From NCBI GenBank assembly GCA_002894665.1, contig NCRB01000011.1, positions 1-61,293 of the forward strand: a stretch of DNA of 61,293 bases, in the 5' to 3' direction. Below are positions 50,847 to 59,313 of this stretch, one piece after another (the stretch's first letter is position 1; each line of letters begins with the position of its first letter). Under the pieces are notes generated by a model. It did no database searches. It worked only from the letters and a program-made list of their open reading frames with translations, and had not been told where the DNA came from. A program made the position numbers and the translations under genes. This DNA comes from Salinivenus iranica. GTDB taxonomy: Bacteria; Bacteroidota; Rhodothermia; Rhodothermales; Salinibacteraceae.

Positions 50847-52736
50847 ATGTGTTATACCGTCCCGCGCTTGCATCCGCTTTCGCCTCGACCCCGGTCCCTT
50901 CCTGTGTTTGCTCTTCTGTTCGCTCAGTCAGCCCCCGTCTTTACCGTCGACATGCTCGTGGTGCTGGGGCTGATCGCCGTGGTGCTCGTGCTTTTCATCT
51001 GGGAAATCATCCCGATGGACATCACCGCCCTCGGGGTCATCGTGGCGGTGATCCTGCTGGAGCCGTGGACGGGCGTAGGGGCGACGGATGGCATTGCCGG
51101 GTTTGCCAGTCCGGCCACCATCACGGTCCTCGCCATGTTTATCCTCAGTGAGGGCATCCGCCGCACAGGGGTGCTCCGCCAGGTGGGCAACTGGATTGTG
51201 GAGTGGGCACAGGGGAGTTTTTACAAGCAATACGGCGCCCTCATCGGGCTCTCGGGGGGCACGGCCGGGATCATCAACAACACCCCCGTCGTGGCGATGA
51301 TGATTCCAATGACGATGAACATCGCCCGCCAGACAAAGACCTCCCCCTCGAAGCTGCTAATGCCCATCTCGTTTGCCTCGATGCTGGGCGGGATGCTCAC
51401 GCTCATTGGCACGTCCACCTCCATTCTGGCGAGCGACGTGAGTGCGCGCCTGCTCGACCGCCCCTTCTCGATGTTCGAGTTTACGGCACTGGGGGCGATT
51501 GTGCTGGGCACGGGCCTCGTCTACCTGATGGCGGTGGGCCATCGCCTCCTCCCCGAGCGCATCAAGCCGGAGGAGGACCTGACCGACGGCTTCAAAATGA
51601 GCGGCTACCTGGCGGAGGTGGTGATCCCCGAGGACTCCCCCCTTGTGGACACCAAGGTGCAGGAGGCGCTGGCCCAGCTGGACCTGGACCTGGACCTCGT
51701 GCAGATGCGCCGGGGCGGGGATGCGTTTGGCGCCCCGCTGGGGGGGAGGCAGTTTCGCTCGGGCGACGTGCTGTTGCTGCGCATGAGCCGAGACGCACTG
51801 GAGGAACTGATGGACGCGCAAAAGCTGGAGCCGGTGGCGCGAAGGAAAATCACGGAAGCGGACTTCGAGGTCGAGCAGGGGAAAAAAGCGCTCGTCGAGG
51901 TCGTGCTGCTGTCCGACAATCCCCTCATTGGGGAGACGCTGCGCTCGGTGACCTTTGCTCAGCGCTACGACGCCCTGGTGCTGGCCCTCCGGCGCCATGG
52001 CGAGCTGCTCTACGATGAGATCGATGCGGTGCCGCTTCAGGGAGGCGACACCCTGCTCGTACAGGCGTCGGCCCAGGCCATCATGCAATTCGAGCAGGAC
52101 CGCACCTTTGTGGTGACGCAGGAGGAAGACAAGACGACCTTCCGGAGCGAAAAGCTTCCGCTGGCCCTGGGCATTATTGGGCTCGTGGTGACGCTGGCGG
52201 CGCTGGAGATCGTGCCGATCCTGGTGTCGGCCCTGGGCGGGGTGGTGGCCATGGTCGCCACCGGCTGCGTGCGGCCCAACGAGGTGTACCAGGCGGTGGA
52301 CTGGACCGTAATCATGCTCTTGGCCGGGCTCATTCCCCTTGGCATGGCGATGGAGCGGTCCGGCACGGCCGCGTACCTGGCCTACGGCGTGACCGAAATG
52401 GCGTCGGGCCTGCCTGCCTTTGGTTTGCTGCTCGTCTTTTACGTCTTCACGAGCCTGGTTACCCAGCTTGTCAGCAACAATGCCAGCGTCATTTTGATGA
52501 TACCGATGGCCGTGGAGGCGGCCCAGCTCACCGGCGCCGACCCCTTCTCGTTCGTTCTGGTCGTCACGTTTGCGGCGAGTGGGGCCCTGCTCACCCCCAT
52601 CGGCTACCAGACCAACCTCATGGTCTACGGCCCCGGGGGCTACCGCTTCACGGATTTCCTGCGGATGGGTGCGCCCCTGCAGGTGCTCCTCGCCCTGGTC
52701 ACCTGCGGCGGAATTTGGCTGCTCTGGGGCGTGTAG
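50847..52736 (+). CDS. SLC13/DASS family anion transporter with TrkA-C domains
   Basis: Start taken at ATG 50847; ATG 50952 (MLVVLGLIAVVLVLF) is an alternative that removes a hydrophilic leader. The ~629-residue protein has an N-terminal membrane domain with the SLC13 motif SGGTAGIINNTPVVAMMIPM, two central RCK/TrkA-C-type domains (about 225-310 and 330-415, each with a beta pattern ending in GDVLLL or GDTLLV), and a second membrane domain with TQLVSNNASVILMIPMA. It is likely a sodium-coupled sulfate or carboxylate importer; sulfate is favoured by nothing more than the genome's other sulfur genes. Confidence 0.9.
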   Translation: MCYTVPRLHPLSPRPRSLPVFALLFAQSAPVFTVDMLVVLGLIAVVLVLFIWEIIPMDITALGVIVAVILLEPWTGVGATDGIAGFASPATITVLAMFILSEGIRRTGVLRQVGNWIVEWAQGSFYKQYGALIGLSGGTAGIINNTPVVAMMIPMTMNIARQTKTSPSKLLMPISFASMLGGMLTLIGTSTSILASDVSARLLDRPFSMFEFTALGAIVLGTGLVYLMAVGHRLLPERIKPEEDLTDGFKMSGYLAEVVIPEDSPLVDTKVQEALAQLDLDLDLVQMRRGGDAFGAPLGGRQFRSGDVLLLRMSRDALEELMDAQKLEPVARRKITEADFEVEQGKKALVEVVLLSDNPLIGETLRSVTFAQRYDALVLALRRHGELLYDEIDAVPLQGGDTLLVQASAQAIMQFEQDRTFVVTQEEDKTTFRSEKLPLALGIIGLVVTLAALEIVPILVSALGGVVAMVATGCVRPNEVYQAVDWTVIMLLAGLIPLGMAMERSGTAAYLAYGVTEMASGLPAFGLLLVFYVFTSLVTQLVSNNASVILMIPMAVEAAQLTGADPFSFVLVVTFAASGALLTPIGYQTNLMVYGPGGYRFTDFLRMGAPLQVLLALVTCGGIWLLWGV

Positions 52737-52862
52737 CGCTGGGCCCTGGGGACGTTGGGCGTTGGGGACGATAGGCCCTGGGCACGATAGGCCCTGGGCA
52801 CGATAGGCCCTGGGCACGATGGGGGTTGGGCACGATGGGGGTTGGGCACCTTCGGCCTTGGG
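52735..52862. repeat. 16-bp tandem repeat array (8 units)
   Basis: The array begins at the transporter stop codon and runs for eight 16-base units. Units 3-5 (52767-52814) read CACGATAGGCCCTGGG (first base G in unit 3), units 6 and 7 (52815-52846) read CACGATGGGGGTTGGG, and the outer units are diverged copies ending TTGGG or CTGGG. It looks like a VNTR. Confidence 0.88.
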
Positions 52863-52890
52863 AAAAAGACCCGTGGGGCAGAGGCCAGGA

Positions 52891-52933
52891 CGCCGGGAGC
52901 CGAGGCGCCGGGAGCCGAGGCGCCGGGAGCCGG
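52891..52933. repeat. 15-bp tandem repeat array (3 units)
   Basis: CGCCGGGAGCCGAGG is repeated at 52891, 52906 and 52921 (the last copy ends CCGG). It follows the 16-bp array after 28 bases and precedes the MscS stop codon at 53003. Confidence 0.85.
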
Positions 52934-53002
52934 CGAAAGACAGCGCCACGCCCCCTGCGATGTGTGCCGATTCGGGGGGCATGGCTGAGCGGGGCAAGCC
53001 CG

Positions 53003-53884
53003 CTAGTTCTGCAGCACGTCCTCGATCGAGGCCCCGTCGGGCCTCCACAGGTCGATCGTTCGGATCGGGTACGGAATCTCGAGGCCGGCCGCGTCGAACT
53101 CGGCCTTGATCGCCTCCACGGCGTCGCTTCGCGCCTGGAAAAACGCCCCCTGGTCGGAGGCGTCAATCCAGAAGCGCACGACGAAGTTGATGGAGCTCCC
53201 CCCAAACTCCTCGTAGAAGAAGTCCACCCCCCGATCCGACACGAGGCCGTCGACCGTCTTGACGGCCTCGAGCGCCGTCTCCTTCGTGGCCTGGAGGTCA
53301 TCATTGAAAGAGACGCCGCACTGCACGTCCACCCGGCGGGTGTCCTGGTCGGAGTAGTTGGTAAGCGGATTCTCGAAGACCTCCTTGTTCGGAATCACCA
53401 CCTTCTGGCCGCTCGGCGTCCGCAAAATCGTCGTGAGAAGGGTGAGCTCCTCCACCGTCCCGGTGTGGCCGTTCGTCTCCACGCGATCGCCCTCCATGAA
53501 CGGGTGCCGCACCGAGAGGACCACGCTGGCGATGAAGTTCGTGGCCAGGCCCTGGAACGCGAAGCTCAGGGCCAGCCCGATGATGCCGACGCCAGCGAGC
53601 AGGGTCGCGACGAAGCCGGAGAGGTCCAGGATGGAGAGCGCGATGAACCCCCCGGTTGCCCAGACCACCAGGGAGGAGAGCGTACCGACCAGCCGATTCA
53701 CGGCCACGTATTCGGAGGTTTCGTCCATGGCCATTCGAACGAGCCGTCGGACGACCCGGGCCAGGTACACGAACGCGGCCAGAACGAGCAGGCTGACCAC
53801 CAAGTTGGGCAGATGGGAGAGGAAGGTCTCCAGCCACTGGCTAAGCGTGCCGAGAATCAGGTCCGAGATGTTGGAGAGGTTCAT
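53003..53884 (-). CDS. MscS-family mechanosensitive channel
   Basis: A 293-residue small-conductance mechanosensitive channel protein. It has three transmembrane helices, with the pore-lining TM3 in LLAGVGIIGLALSFAFQGLATNFIAS, then the beta domain (EGDRVETNGHTGTVEELTLLTT) and a C-terminal alpha/beta domain ending SIEDVLQN. Role: release of solutes on osmotic downshock. This is likely important in a hypersaline habitat, by inference. Confidence 0.92.
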   Translation of the reverse strand: MNLSNISDLILGTLSQWLETFLSHLPNLVVSLLVLAAFVYLARVVRRLVRMAMDETSEYVAVNRLVGTLSSLVVWATGGFIALSILDLSGFVATLLAGVGIIGLALSFAFQGLATNFIASVVLSVRHPFMEGDRVETNGHTGTVEELTLLTTILRTPSGQKVVIPNKEVFENPLTNYSDQDTRRVDVQCGVSFNDDLQATKETALEAVKTVDGLVSDRGVDFFYEEFGGSSINFVVRFWIDASDQGAFFQARSDAVEAIKAEFDAAGLEIPYPIRTIDLWRPDGASIEDVLQN

Positions 53885-53936
53885 GGGGGCGGGCGGTGGT
53901 CAGGAGAGAAGACTGGCCGTTGTAGACGGTCGAACG

Positions 53937-55250
53937 TCAGGGCGCCTGTAGCGCGTCTCGTGCCTCGTCGTACCGGTCCTCTACGGCATTCAGATCCCTG
54001 CCCTCAGGAAACTCCGTGCGCGCCTTTCGGACAATCATCGTGGCCTGCTCCCGTAGGGCGTCGCGGTCGCCCGGCCGCTCGACGGACGCTGCGATTACGG
54101 AGATCATCTCCAACAGGCGAACCAAAACTGCAATGCTCGATCCGGCATGCCGGCGGATCTTATCGAACGCCGCGTCGACAACGGAGGGAAACGTCACGCC
54201 GGGCGCGATGACGCGAAGCCGGTGGTCTTCGTCGTGGCGGTAGGGCGAGGGCATCTCCCGCTGGGCCAGCCGGCAGAGCGCCGAGCCCAGTTGGTCGATG
54301 CACCGAATAGCCGTAAAGGGGTCGTTCAGGCTTGGGGAGAGGGCCCGCACCGCAATCTCAACAAGCTGGTTGGCCGCAAACTCGAGGTCTTGCTCGGGGG
54401 TTCGCTGGATGCCCAGCACAAAGGCGCCGTTGACCCGTGCCGCGACCCGATCGGAGACCCGGCCGCCGGGGTGTGCACAAACGAGGGGCCGGCCGGCCAC
54501 GACGTACCGCCCAGGGCCCTGTTCGATTCGGAAAAGGAGGTCTTCCTCCGTGGCCACGTCCATCAACCCCTCCGGATCGATGGTTTGGACGTAGCCGTCC
54601 TTGGCTGCGGGGATCGGGCGTGCCTCTTGCTCAAAGGCCGTGGGTACGATCGGGACGTCGTCAGCCTCGCGTCCGAGGCGGCCGGGATACAGGTCGCCGA
54701 CCTCCTCGATGACCTCCTTGCCGATGCGCCCGACCAACACGTCCGCCTGGATGGAGCGAGAGATGTGGTGAATAAAGTAGATGAGCACCCCCACGCTCAC
54801 GAGGGCCAGGGCCACGCCGAGCGTGACCGAGAGGTGCGGGACGAACGCACCCTCGTCGGGGTAGCGGATCGTGCGAAGGACGAGCAGGCAGTACACGAAC
54901 GTGGCCACGAAGGTGCCAAGCACCATCTGATTGGCCCGGTCGGTCATGAAGGTGCGAAGGAGACGAGGACCCAACTGTGAGGTGGTCAACGAGAGGGCAA
55001 CCAGGGTCATCGAGAACACGACTCCGGCGATGGTAATCATGGACCCGGAAATGGTCCCCAGGACCGCGCTTGCTCCCGCGGCACCACCGGTGTACGCCCA
55101 ACTCAGAATTTGCATCCACTCATCGGGCTTCGCCCGGTCGAGCGCGACGGTCGCGAAGGCCATCCCCGCGGCCGCGCCCGTCATGAGCGACGGCACAAAC
55201 CAAAAGCTGGATCGGAACTGGTCCCAGTACTTGAGCAAAAACGGTCTCAT
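53937..55250 (-). CDS. DUF2254 membrane protein
   Basis: A 437-residue protein with an N-terminal membrane domain of four helices (about residues 15-155; GTISGSMITIAGVVFSMTLVAL is the DUF2254 signature), followed by a soluble domain (about 165-430). The soluble part includes QTIDPEGLMDVATEED and the SLNDPFTAIRCIDQLG motif. Function is unknown. It is next to the MscS channel on the same strand, 52 bases upstream of it, which hints at a shared osmotic or membrane role. Confidence 0.88.
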   Translation of the reverse strand: MRPFLLKYWDQFRSSFWFVPSLMTGAAAGMAFATVALDRAKPDEWMQILSWAYTGGAAGASAVLGTISGSMITIAGVVFSMTLVALSLTTSQLGPRLLRTFMTDRANQMVLGTFVATFVYCLLVLRTIRYPDEGAFVPHLSVTLGVALALVSVGVLIYFIHHISRSIQADVLVGRIGKEVIEEVGDLYPGRLGREADDVPIVPTAFEQEARPIPAAKDGYVQTIDPEGLMDVATEEDLLFRIEQGPGRYVVAGRPLVCAHPGGRVSDRVAARVNGAFVLGIQRTPEQDLEFAANQLVEIAVRALSPSLNDPFTAIRCIDQLGSALCRLAQREMPSPYRHDEDHRLRVIAPGVTFPSVVDAAFDKIRRHAGSSIAVLVRLLEMISVIAASVERPGDRDALREQATMIVRKARTEFPEGRDLNAVEDRYDEARDALQAP

Positions 55251-55739
55251 GAGGGCAGCACCTTCTCGATACTGGGAACGGCATTGAAATTTAGAAGTCC
55301 CTTCATAGAAAGATGTCTACAGCAGTCTTGCCCGGCGGGTTCACTCGCGCTTCGTTCCCTGCGGGTCCCAAAACGTCCTCTTGGGCGCGCGCCCAAGAGG
55401 GTTTCTGGACGCGTTTCCGTCCCTGCGTCGAGAGCAGGCGGAGGCGTTCTCAGACCTTCCAGAGACGGACCTCCTGTGTGAAGGCCGCTCGGCGCCGGCA
55501 TGAACGCCCCTCTCGACGAGAACAGTCCCCGCACGCTCCAATGGCAAATATCAGCAGAACATTCAGGCCTGTTCGATCGGGAGGCTGGCGATCGTGGCTT
55601 CCGCTTTGCGGATTGGGAATCGCAGGGCAAGCCGATGAAACTTTCGTGGCGCGAGGTTGACGTGGCGCATCGAATCCCATCCGACCCTTGCGTGCTCATT
55701 TTCGTTGAGCGTTGTCGTTATGCATCCTGCAAGAAGAAG
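55251..55739. other. Intergenic region with long palindrome
   Basis: 489 bases without a convincing gene. It holds a perfect 24-bp palindrome at 55377-55400 with extra AAAC/GTTT flanks, and a smaller stem CCTGC/GCAGG at 55422-55438. It may be a small mobile or REP-like element or a bidirectional terminator. Confidence 0.5.
55377..55400. repeat. Perfect 24-bp palindrome
   Basis: Half-site CCTCTTGGGCGC followed directly by its reverse complement GCGCCCAAGAGG, with no spacer. AAAC (55371-55374) and GTTT (55401-55404) extend the symmetry across a 2-base bulge. It lies in noncoding DNA between divergent genes. Confidence 0.85.
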
Positions 55740-56756
55740 ATGATGGCCCCCAAGACATTTCGGACATTTTTGTGGGCAGTGCTCGCCCTGGCATGCACAG
55801 TGGTCGGCTGCGGGGGCTCGTCGGGCATCGATCCGCTGCCGGAGAACAGTGATGAGCCCGGATGGCATGAAGGCACGCTCTCGCACAACGGAGAGGAACG
55901 GGTCTTCCGCTTTTACCTCCCGGACGACCTGCCGGAGAATGCGCCGACGGTCGTGTTGCTTCATGGCGGCACCCAAGGCATGGATGCGCTTTTTCGATCC
56001 CGCGCCGGGGGGACGAACGAATGGCCGGCGGTGGCGGACGAGGAAAAGTTTCTGCTGGTAGTCCCCAATGGCATAAACCCTGAGACCGAATCGCCCACCG
56101 GCGACGACCAGTTCTGGAACGACTGCCGGGCGCCCGGCTCTGTGGAGGGGCCGCACTCGACGGCGGATGACGTTGGATTTGTGATGGAACTGGAATCGTG
56201 GGCCGCGTCTCGGTTTTCGACCGATCCGGACCGGTTCTACGTGAGCGGCGTGTCCAACGGCGGAATGATGGCGTACCGGTTGGCGATCGAGCGACCGGAT
56301 CGGGTCGCAGGAATCGCTGCCTTCGTCGCCAACCTTCCGGTCGAGAGCGAGTGTGGCAGGCCGTCGTCCCCGGTGCCCGTCTTCATGGCCAACGGGACGG
56401 AGGATCCCATCATCCCGTTCGAAGGGGGAGAGGCGGACGGCCGCGGGCCGTTTCTTTCGGCCCCGGATACGCGCACCCGATGGGTCCGGGCCAACGAGGC
56501 CGATACGACGCAGCGCACAGAAACGGACCTCCCCGACCGCAATCCAAACGACGGAAGCGTGGTGGTCTGCGAAGACGATCCGGCCGGCGAGGACGGCGCG
56601 CCGGTGCGATTTTGTCGCGTTGAAGGAGGCGGTCACACCATGCCGTCCATCGAGCACGCGGTTCCGCGATGGGTCCGGCGCATGGTCGGCCCGCAAAATC
56701 GGGACGTAGAAGGGGCGCGCCTTGCCTGGGAGTTTCTTCGGTCCCAGCCCAAATAG
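55740..56756 (+). CDS. Secreted alpha/beta-hydrolase lipoprotein (PHB depolymerase/feruloyl esterase-like)
   Basis: Start at ATG 55740 (MMAPKTFRTFLWAV); the frame opens earlier but without good coding sequence. Lipobox VVGC with C24. The 338-residue protein has the LpqC/PHB-depolymerase pattern: VVLLHGGTQGMD for the oxyanion region, the nucleophile S172 in VSGVSNGGMMAY, a DPIIPFEGG region with the acid, and GGGHTMPS with the catalytic His. It should hydrolyse an ester outside the cell or in the periplasm, for example a polyhydroxyalkanoate or a plant-cell-wall ester; the cargo is not determined. Confidence 0.88.
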   Translation: MMAPKTFRTFLWAVLALACTVVGCGGSSGIDPLPENSDEPGWHEGTLSHNGEERVFRFYLPDDLPENAPTVVLLHGGTQGMDALFRSRAGGTNEWPAVADEEKFLLVVPNGINPETESPTGDDQFWNDCRAPGSVEGPHSTADDVGFVMELESWAASRFSTDPDRFYVSGVSNGGMMAYRLAIERPDRVAGIAAFVANLPVESECGRPSSPVPVFMANGTEDPIIPFEGGEADGRGPFLSAPDTRTRWVRANEADTTQRTETDLPDRNPNDGSVVVCEDDPAGEDGAPVRFCRVEGGGHTMPSIEHAVPRWVRRMVGPQNRDVEGARLAWEFLRSQPK

Positions 56757-56943
56757 CCGCTGTGCTGAGTGGGGCGTAACCCCCAGTGCCGCCGACGACG
56801 GGCCGTGGTTAATTCTCAGCGATGGCGTCTCGGCTGCTGCTTCGGTAACTTTTCGTTGCCTGTCGGCGGCAGAGCCCGCCCGGTTATGCAGCCTTTTTCG
56901 GCGGTGCCTTGACCTTTGTGGTGGTGCCGCACATCATACCACC

Positions 56944-57375
56944 ATGAATAATTCGCCGCAGGTGGTACTTGATACGAACGTGATCTATTCGGGGCTGCGC
57001 TCGCGGCGCGGGGCCTCGTTCAAGCTTCTTTCGCTCCTTGGATCTGGAAGATTCGAGATCCATCTTTCGGTTCCGCTTGTCCTGGAGTACGAAGAGGTGG
57101 TACAGGAGAAGAGACGGGACCTTGGACTGACTGAAGCAGACGTTGACGACGTTCTGGATTACCTATGCCGGGTCGCCGGACTGCACGAGATACATTTTCT
57201 GTGGCGCCCCCGCCTGAAGGATCCAGATGACGAGATGATACTGGAGCTTGCCGTGGGAGCGAGTTGCGACTACATCGTGACCCACAACAAACAAGACTTT
57301 CCGGGCGTAGAAAAATTCGGTGTTGAACTGGTCACAGCCAAGGAGCTACTTCAAAAGATCGGGACACTGTCATGA
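56944..57375 (+). CDS. PIN-domain toxin of a toxin-antitoxin pair
   Basis: Start at ATG 56944 (MNNSPQVVLDTNVIYSGLRS). A 143-residue PIN-domain protein with the conserved acids: D10 in VLDTNV, E47 in PLVLEYEE, D100 in DPDDEM and a late D. By family it is a Mg-dependent RNase. The stop overlaps the start of the RHH antitoxin gene by the ATGA, so the order is toxin first. G+C is visibly lower than in the neighbours, hinting at recent transfer. Confidence 0.88.
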   Translation: MNNSPQVVLDTNVIYSGLRSRRGASFKLLSLLGSGRFEIHLSVPLVLEYEEVVQEKRRDLGLTEADVDDVLDYLCRVAGLHEIHFLWRPRLKDPDDEMILELAVGASCDYIVTHNKQDFPGVEKFGVELVTAKELLQKIGTLS

Positions 57376-57611
57376 GTAAGGCGATGAGCGTTCGGCTTCC
57401 GAAGTATCTGCACCGCGAGATCAAGAAGCTTGCGGAGGAGGAGGGGATTTCGATGAGCCAGTTTATTGCCACCGCGGCTGCGGAGAAGGTTTCGTCGCTC
57501 AAGACGGTAGAGTATCTTGAGAAGCGAGCTGAGCGAGGGAGCAGAGAGAAGTTTGAACACGTGCTATCGAAGGTGTCCGATGTGGAGCCGGGGAAGCACG
57601 ACAAGTTGTAA
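57372..57611 (+). CDS. RHH antitoxin of PIN pair
   Basis: A 79-residue ribbon-helix-helix protein. The DNA-binding strand and first helix are in MSVRLPKYLHREIKKLAEEEGISMSQFIATAAAEKV; the C-terminal part (about 45-79) would wrap the toxin. Overlap of 4 bases with the PIN gene shows translational coupling. It would repress the pair's own promoter in the gap 56757-56943. Confidence 0.85.
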   Translation: MSKAMSVRLPKYLHREIKKLAEEEGISMSQFIATAAAEKVSSLKTVEYLEKRAERGSREKFEHVLSKVSDVEPGKHDKL

Positions 57612-57818
57612 AAGTTTGGGGGCCAATTGATTAGGATGTATAACAATCGCTACAGCCGACAAGGGGCGCGTGCTGGTTTCGGTCGAGGAGAGCCGAGCGG
57701 GTTCGTCTTCGCGGACCGGGACTGGCGACGCCAGCGGATGGATACTTCTGCGAGAGGAGTCGTTTCACGAGGAAGCATCTCTTTACAGAAAGAGCCCTCC
57801 TTCAACTGAGCTTGATCG

Positions 57819-59108
57819 TTACGAGCCGTCGTCGTAGGCGGGCGGCCAGTCGCCCCGTTCGTCGTAGCGGCGCAGGAGGCGCTTCTGTCGCGAGTCGTCG
57901 GGCATCTCCGTGCCGCCGATGAAGACGTGTTCGACGCTGGTGAGGGGCTCGAACGGGTCGTCCGACCACACGACGACGTTGGCCGTCTTGCCGGGCGCCA
58001 GCGAGCCGTGCGTGTCGGCCACGCCCAGTGCCTCGGCCGGGGCGAGCGTGACGGCCCGGAGGGCGGCGTCGCGGGCCAGCCCATAGCGCACGGCGTTGCC
58101 CGCCTCCAGGCGCAGGGTGCGGGCGTTGTGGGTGTCGAACGAGGAAATGGCCACCGGCACGCCCGCCGAGTCGAGTCGCGCGGCGTTGTCGAACCGGGTG
58201 CCGAGGCGGTCGAAGTCGGTCGGCAGGTTGTTGAGGGCCTTTACGATGACCGGCACGTTGGCCGCGGCCAGGCGGTCGGCGCGTTTCCAGGCCTCCTCGC
58301 CCCCCTCGATGCGCAGGTCGAGGTCAAATTCCTCCGCGATGCGCAATGCCGCGTCGATGTCGCTGGCCCGGGCGGCCCGCACCACGAGGGGCCGTTCGCC
58401 GTCGAGCGTCGAGGCCAGGGCCTCCAGGTCGAGGCGCGACAGGGAGAGGTCGCGTGTGGCGCCGCGCTGGTAGTCGTCCTGGTGCTCGGCGTAGAATTGG
58501 GCATCTTCGAAGGCCTCGCGCAGGCGCATCGCGAGCCCGCCGCGCGCCTCCCCGGTGGCCTCGGCCGCTCCGGGGGTGAACGCCGCGTAGAGGGCCGCCC
58601 GGTCGCGCACCAGCATCTCGTCGACCGTCTCGCCGTGCAGGTCGATCACCGCGCCCTGCCCCGCCACGGCGCCACCTGAAGGGGTAGAGGCCACCGTGGT
58701 GACGCCGCCGAGGCGGGTGACGGGAATCACGACGGAGTGGGGGTTGATGCCGTCGGTGACGCGGAAGGCCGCGCGGATGGCGTCGTCGGTGTCGAGGGCG
58801 TTGTCGCGGGTGCTCCCGACGGCACTCACCTCCACGAGGCCCGTGGCCGTGGAGGCGTCCATCAGGCCGGGGGTTACCACCTGGCCCGACGCGTCGATCC
58901 GGCGGGCGTCGGAGGGAATGGACACCTCCTCCCGAGGGCCGACCGCGGCGATCGTGTCGTCCTGCAGAAGCACGACGCCGTCCTTAATTTCGGGGCCGCT
59001 CACGGGGTGGACGGTGCCGCCGACGAGGGCGGTGGACTGGGCGGTGGCGGGCAGCACCGGAATCAGGAGCAGGAAGGTAGCGAGAAGGGAAAGGCGACGG
59101 AGGTGCAT
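57819..59108 (-). CDS. Exported amidohydrolase-like protein lacking the HxH motif
   Basis: Start at 59108 (MHLRRLSLLATFLLLIPVL), giving a signal peptide; the frame to 59225 has no protein character. The 429-residue protein has the amidohydrolase frame: N-terminal small beta domain (ALVGGTVHPVSGPEIKDGVV), then PGLMDASTATGLVEV where active enzymes have PGLxDxHxH, and LAPGKTANVVVWSDDP near the C terminus. It has lost both metal-binding His of the first site. It is encoded downstream of an intact amidohydrolase on the same strand, so it may be a non-catalytic partner. Confidence 0.86.
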   Translation of the reverse strand: MHLRRLSLLATFLLLIPVLPATAQSTALVGGTVHPVSGPEIKDGVVLLQDDTIAAVGPREEVSIPSDARRIDASGQVVTPGLMDASTATGLVEVSAVGSTRDNALDTDDAIRAAFRVTDGINPHSVVIPVTRLGGVTTVASTPSGGAVAGQGAVIDLHGETVDEMLVRDRAALYAAFTPGAAEATGEARGGLAMRLREAFEDAQFYAEHQDDYQRGATRDLSLSRLDLEALASTLDGERPLVVRAARASDIDAALRIAEEFDLDLRIEGGEEAWKRADRLAAANVPVIVKALNNLPTDFDRLGTRFDNAARLDSAGVPVAISSFDTHNARTLRLEAGNAVRYGLARDAALRAVTLAPAEALGVADTHGSLAPGKTANVVVWSDDPFEPLTSVEHVFIGGTEMPDDSRQKRLLRRYDERGDWPPAYDDGS

Positions 59109-59150
59109 GGCGGAAACAGTCAAGTCAAGGAATCGGCGGCACAGGGAAGG

Positions 59151-59183
59151 CTTCGGACGTCCGGCAACCCTGAACGTCCGAAG
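59151..59183 (-). promoter_or_regulatory. Hairpin upstream of HxH-less amidohydrolase
   Basis: Perfect 10-bp arms CTTCGGACGT (59151-59160) and ACGTCCGAAG (59174-59183), loop of 13. It sits 42 bases before the start codon and has no T-run. It could be an operator or a hairpin in the transcript. Confidence 0.6.
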
Positions 59184-59313
59184 GAGAATGCACCTTTGTC
59201 GCTCTGAACGTGATGTAGAGCCCATTTGAGAATCAGGGAGATCTCACTCTGGTGGTTGGATGGGCTCCAGGTCAAGTCTGGAGCGACGAGAGGAATTGTT
59301 TTGGGCACGGCCC

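Noticed and set aside
52767-52862. CRISPR array
   Set aside because: Units are contiguous with no spacers and no cas genes are near, so it is a simple tandem repeat.
51357-53048. Minus-strand open frame of 563 codons
   Set aside because: Antisense to the SLC13-type gene and runs through the tandem repeats, which only keep the frame open by their periodicity.
57627-57809. 60-codon plus-strand frame after the antitoxin
   Set aside because: Arg/Ser-rich with no pattern, no overlap with the TA pair and no upstream signal; probably chance.
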